Positions 59,481 through 62,400 of a stretch of DNA of 64,000 bases are shown here, piece by piece. Location of the stretch: assembly GCA_018398815.1 (NCBI GenBank), contig CM031614.1:44134882-44198881 (forward strand), read 5' to 3'. The position numbers were made by a program, and so were the translations under genes. Every line of letters starts with the position of its first letter. Positions within the stretch are counted from its first letter, which is position 1. The DNA comes from Conus ventricosus. Taxonomy: Eukaryota; Mollusca; Gastropoda; Neogastropoda; Conidae. Below the pieces are notes generated by a model, which had not been told where the DNA came from, made no database searches, and worked only from the letters and a program-made list of their open reading frames with translations.

Positions 59481-62400
59481 AAGGTAAAACACTTCATATT
59501 ACATTAATTTTCATACTCAAATCTTTAAGGTCAATTAAAACCAGTTTGTGCGAGCACTCTAGCCATTCTACTTAGTTTTACGCAATCAGACTAAAAAATG
59601 TTTATGTATATATATAAATGAAGAACATTTCAATATGACAACAAATAAATGCATGAAAAAGGATATTAACCCTAAATGTGTGTCAGGCCGATTAGATCGG
59701 CCCTTTTCCACTTCTGTGATTGCACGGGCCGATCAGGTCGGCCCTTTATTTGGACACCTACTACGTCATCACACTTTCAGCTTCGGCTTTGAGACGCCTT
59801 CTGTGATTGGTCAGATGGTTGATCTTTCATTGTGCAGAGCCAAATGCTAGCTCCAGTGAGAATTTTTGTACTGAGTATGGTTCGTTTGCACCACTTTATG
59901 CAAATCACCAAGATGGCGGAACGAGGTGCTCGACCTGGGCTTTTGACATGTTTGCGGCAAATATTGGCGGAGAAGAACCTTTGGAGGAGGAAGAAGAACA
60001 TGGAAATGAAAGAGACGAACAGCTAGTGATAATGACAGTGATTTTGACATAGGAAACGAATCAGAAAGTGACAGCGACTCAAGTGAAGTGAACGAATCGG
60101 ACCACGTGGATGAAGGTGAGGGTGAGGGTGGTGCTGTAAACATTGCTGTGCCGATGCAACCCGACTGGATTATTGTTGAACCACCCGAAAATGAAGCAAG
60201 GGATATTCCACAATTTAGAGTTAGAATCCAGGACCTCGAAATGCACCTGAAAACGGAGATCCAATTGACTATTTCAGTTTGTTTTTTGATGACGCAATGT
60301 TCCTACATTTGGTGAGGGAAACAAACGCTTACGCTCGTTTGTTTCTTGACAGTCCTGAACTTGTTCATTGGTTGGGACAGCACCCAAAGTCTAGGTTCAG
60401 GCACGGCCAGAGAATGGAATGACTGTTGTTGACATGAAAAAATTCCTTGGTTTGTGTCTGAACATGGACTGATTAGAAAGACCAAGTTGCAAAGTTACTG
60501 GATAACTAAACCGTCACAGCAGACCCCTTTTTTCAATGCCACAATGTCTCAGAGATTTTTCCTACTGATCTCAAGGATGTTCCATGTGAATGATGTACAT
60601 CAAATACCAAGGGGACAGGAAGGGTTTGATCCATGGCACAAGGTACGCCCTGTACTTGACAGATTGAATGATGCTTTCAAGCAATTTTACATTCCAGGTC
60701 GGGAAATTGCAATTGATGAAAGCATGATAGGAATGAAAAATCGATGTGCATACATTCAGTACATGCCAACAAGCGTCATGCAAGATTTGGAATAAAGAAA
60801 TTTCAGCTTTCTGATAGTGGCAATGGGTATGTGTGCCATGTGGAGTTGTATGGGGGCAGAGACTTTGACATTGAGCGTGATGAAGGACAACCCACGCTGT
60901 CGTCATGAGACTCATGCAAGCCTGCAATGTGCTCAACAGAGGCTATCATCTGTACACAGACAATTTCTATACAAAACCAAGGCTTGCAGACACTCTGTTT
61001 GAACAAGGTACTCTCCTCACAGGCACAGTCAGGGCAAATTCAAGGGGTTTGAGTGCGGAGATCAAGCAAGCCAGACCACGTGTTGGAACAATGGTGTATG
61101 CCAGGCAGGGGCAAAAGCTGTGTGTGGTATTCAGAGAGAAGAGAAGCCAGAGAAATCCTGTACTTGTTCTCAGCACATGCCACACTGCAAGAAATGAGGA
61201 CAGAGAAATCAGAGGAAGAGTGAAAACAAAGCCTGTGATGATTTTTGATTACAATGCCCACATGGGTGGAGTTGACATGAGTGACAAAAAAGTGTGCCAC
61301 ATTGCAGCAGAGAGACCAACTCATCGCTACTGGGTCAAGATTTTCAGGAACCTGTTAGACATTTCTGTGCTCAATGCCTATGAGATATATGCAATGAGCA
61401 CTGAAGAAAACAGGAGGCTGAGCAAGTATGACTTTGTAGTGTCCATTGTGGAGAGTCTGTGTGGTGCCGGTGAACATCAGCAACAAGATCCTCTGAGGCC
61501 GCCTGTTCCTCTTCATCGACTTGTTCTCCTGCCAGGGAGGAGAGAGAGAGACTGTGTGGTGTGCAGTGACAGGCATGGCAGGGGGGGGCAGAAGGAGATC
61601 CAGGCACTGGTGTCCTGGCTGTGAAGTTGGCTGTCATGAACTTTGTGAGCCACAGCTGCAGCACTACAGACGGATGGTGCAGAGAGGCCGTCGCCGACCT
61701 CATCCTCCAGATGGAGGAGATGCTGACAACTAATTCAGACTTATTAGTTGGCAGTGGGGCTGTATCTTTTTACCAGTTGACTGAATGTAAGTGCCTGAGA
61801 GGCATGATTTTGTTTCATAATTTGGTGTTTGTAATGATCAATAGCTGAGGCAGACGCAGAGACAGCCAAAAAAGACAAGCGAAAAATTCTCCAATAATCC
61901 TTTATTGCAATTTATACAGTAAAAACAGTGAAAATTTCAAAGCCAGACTTATTTTTTTCTAAAAGTTTATATATTTTTTCTAATACTTAGTATGATTTAT
62001 TTGTCCATAATGATTTTTTTCTTTCAGGAAATGAGGTGGTCTCCACATATTTATAGAAAATCACTGGTAAAGTTGGCAGCCATCTTGGGTCACATGACCA
62101 CCATATTGACAAAAACAACCTGATATATATCACAATCCATAGAGAATTCAATAAGCTTCAAGAAAATATATATCATGCTTATGTTTTGCAAATTACTTCT
62201 GTCAAAAAATCAGGCTTTCCAGTAGTTACTGAATACAGTGAAATACACTGTGCCAATATGGCAGTTTACACTGCCATGCATAGGGTTAAGAAACAATACT
62301 GAAGAAAAGACTCCCAGCGACTGTTCAAATGACTTAACTCCCATTATCTAGTTACCAGAATAAAACACAAAAATTAGCAAGGAATAGACCCTTTGAAAGA

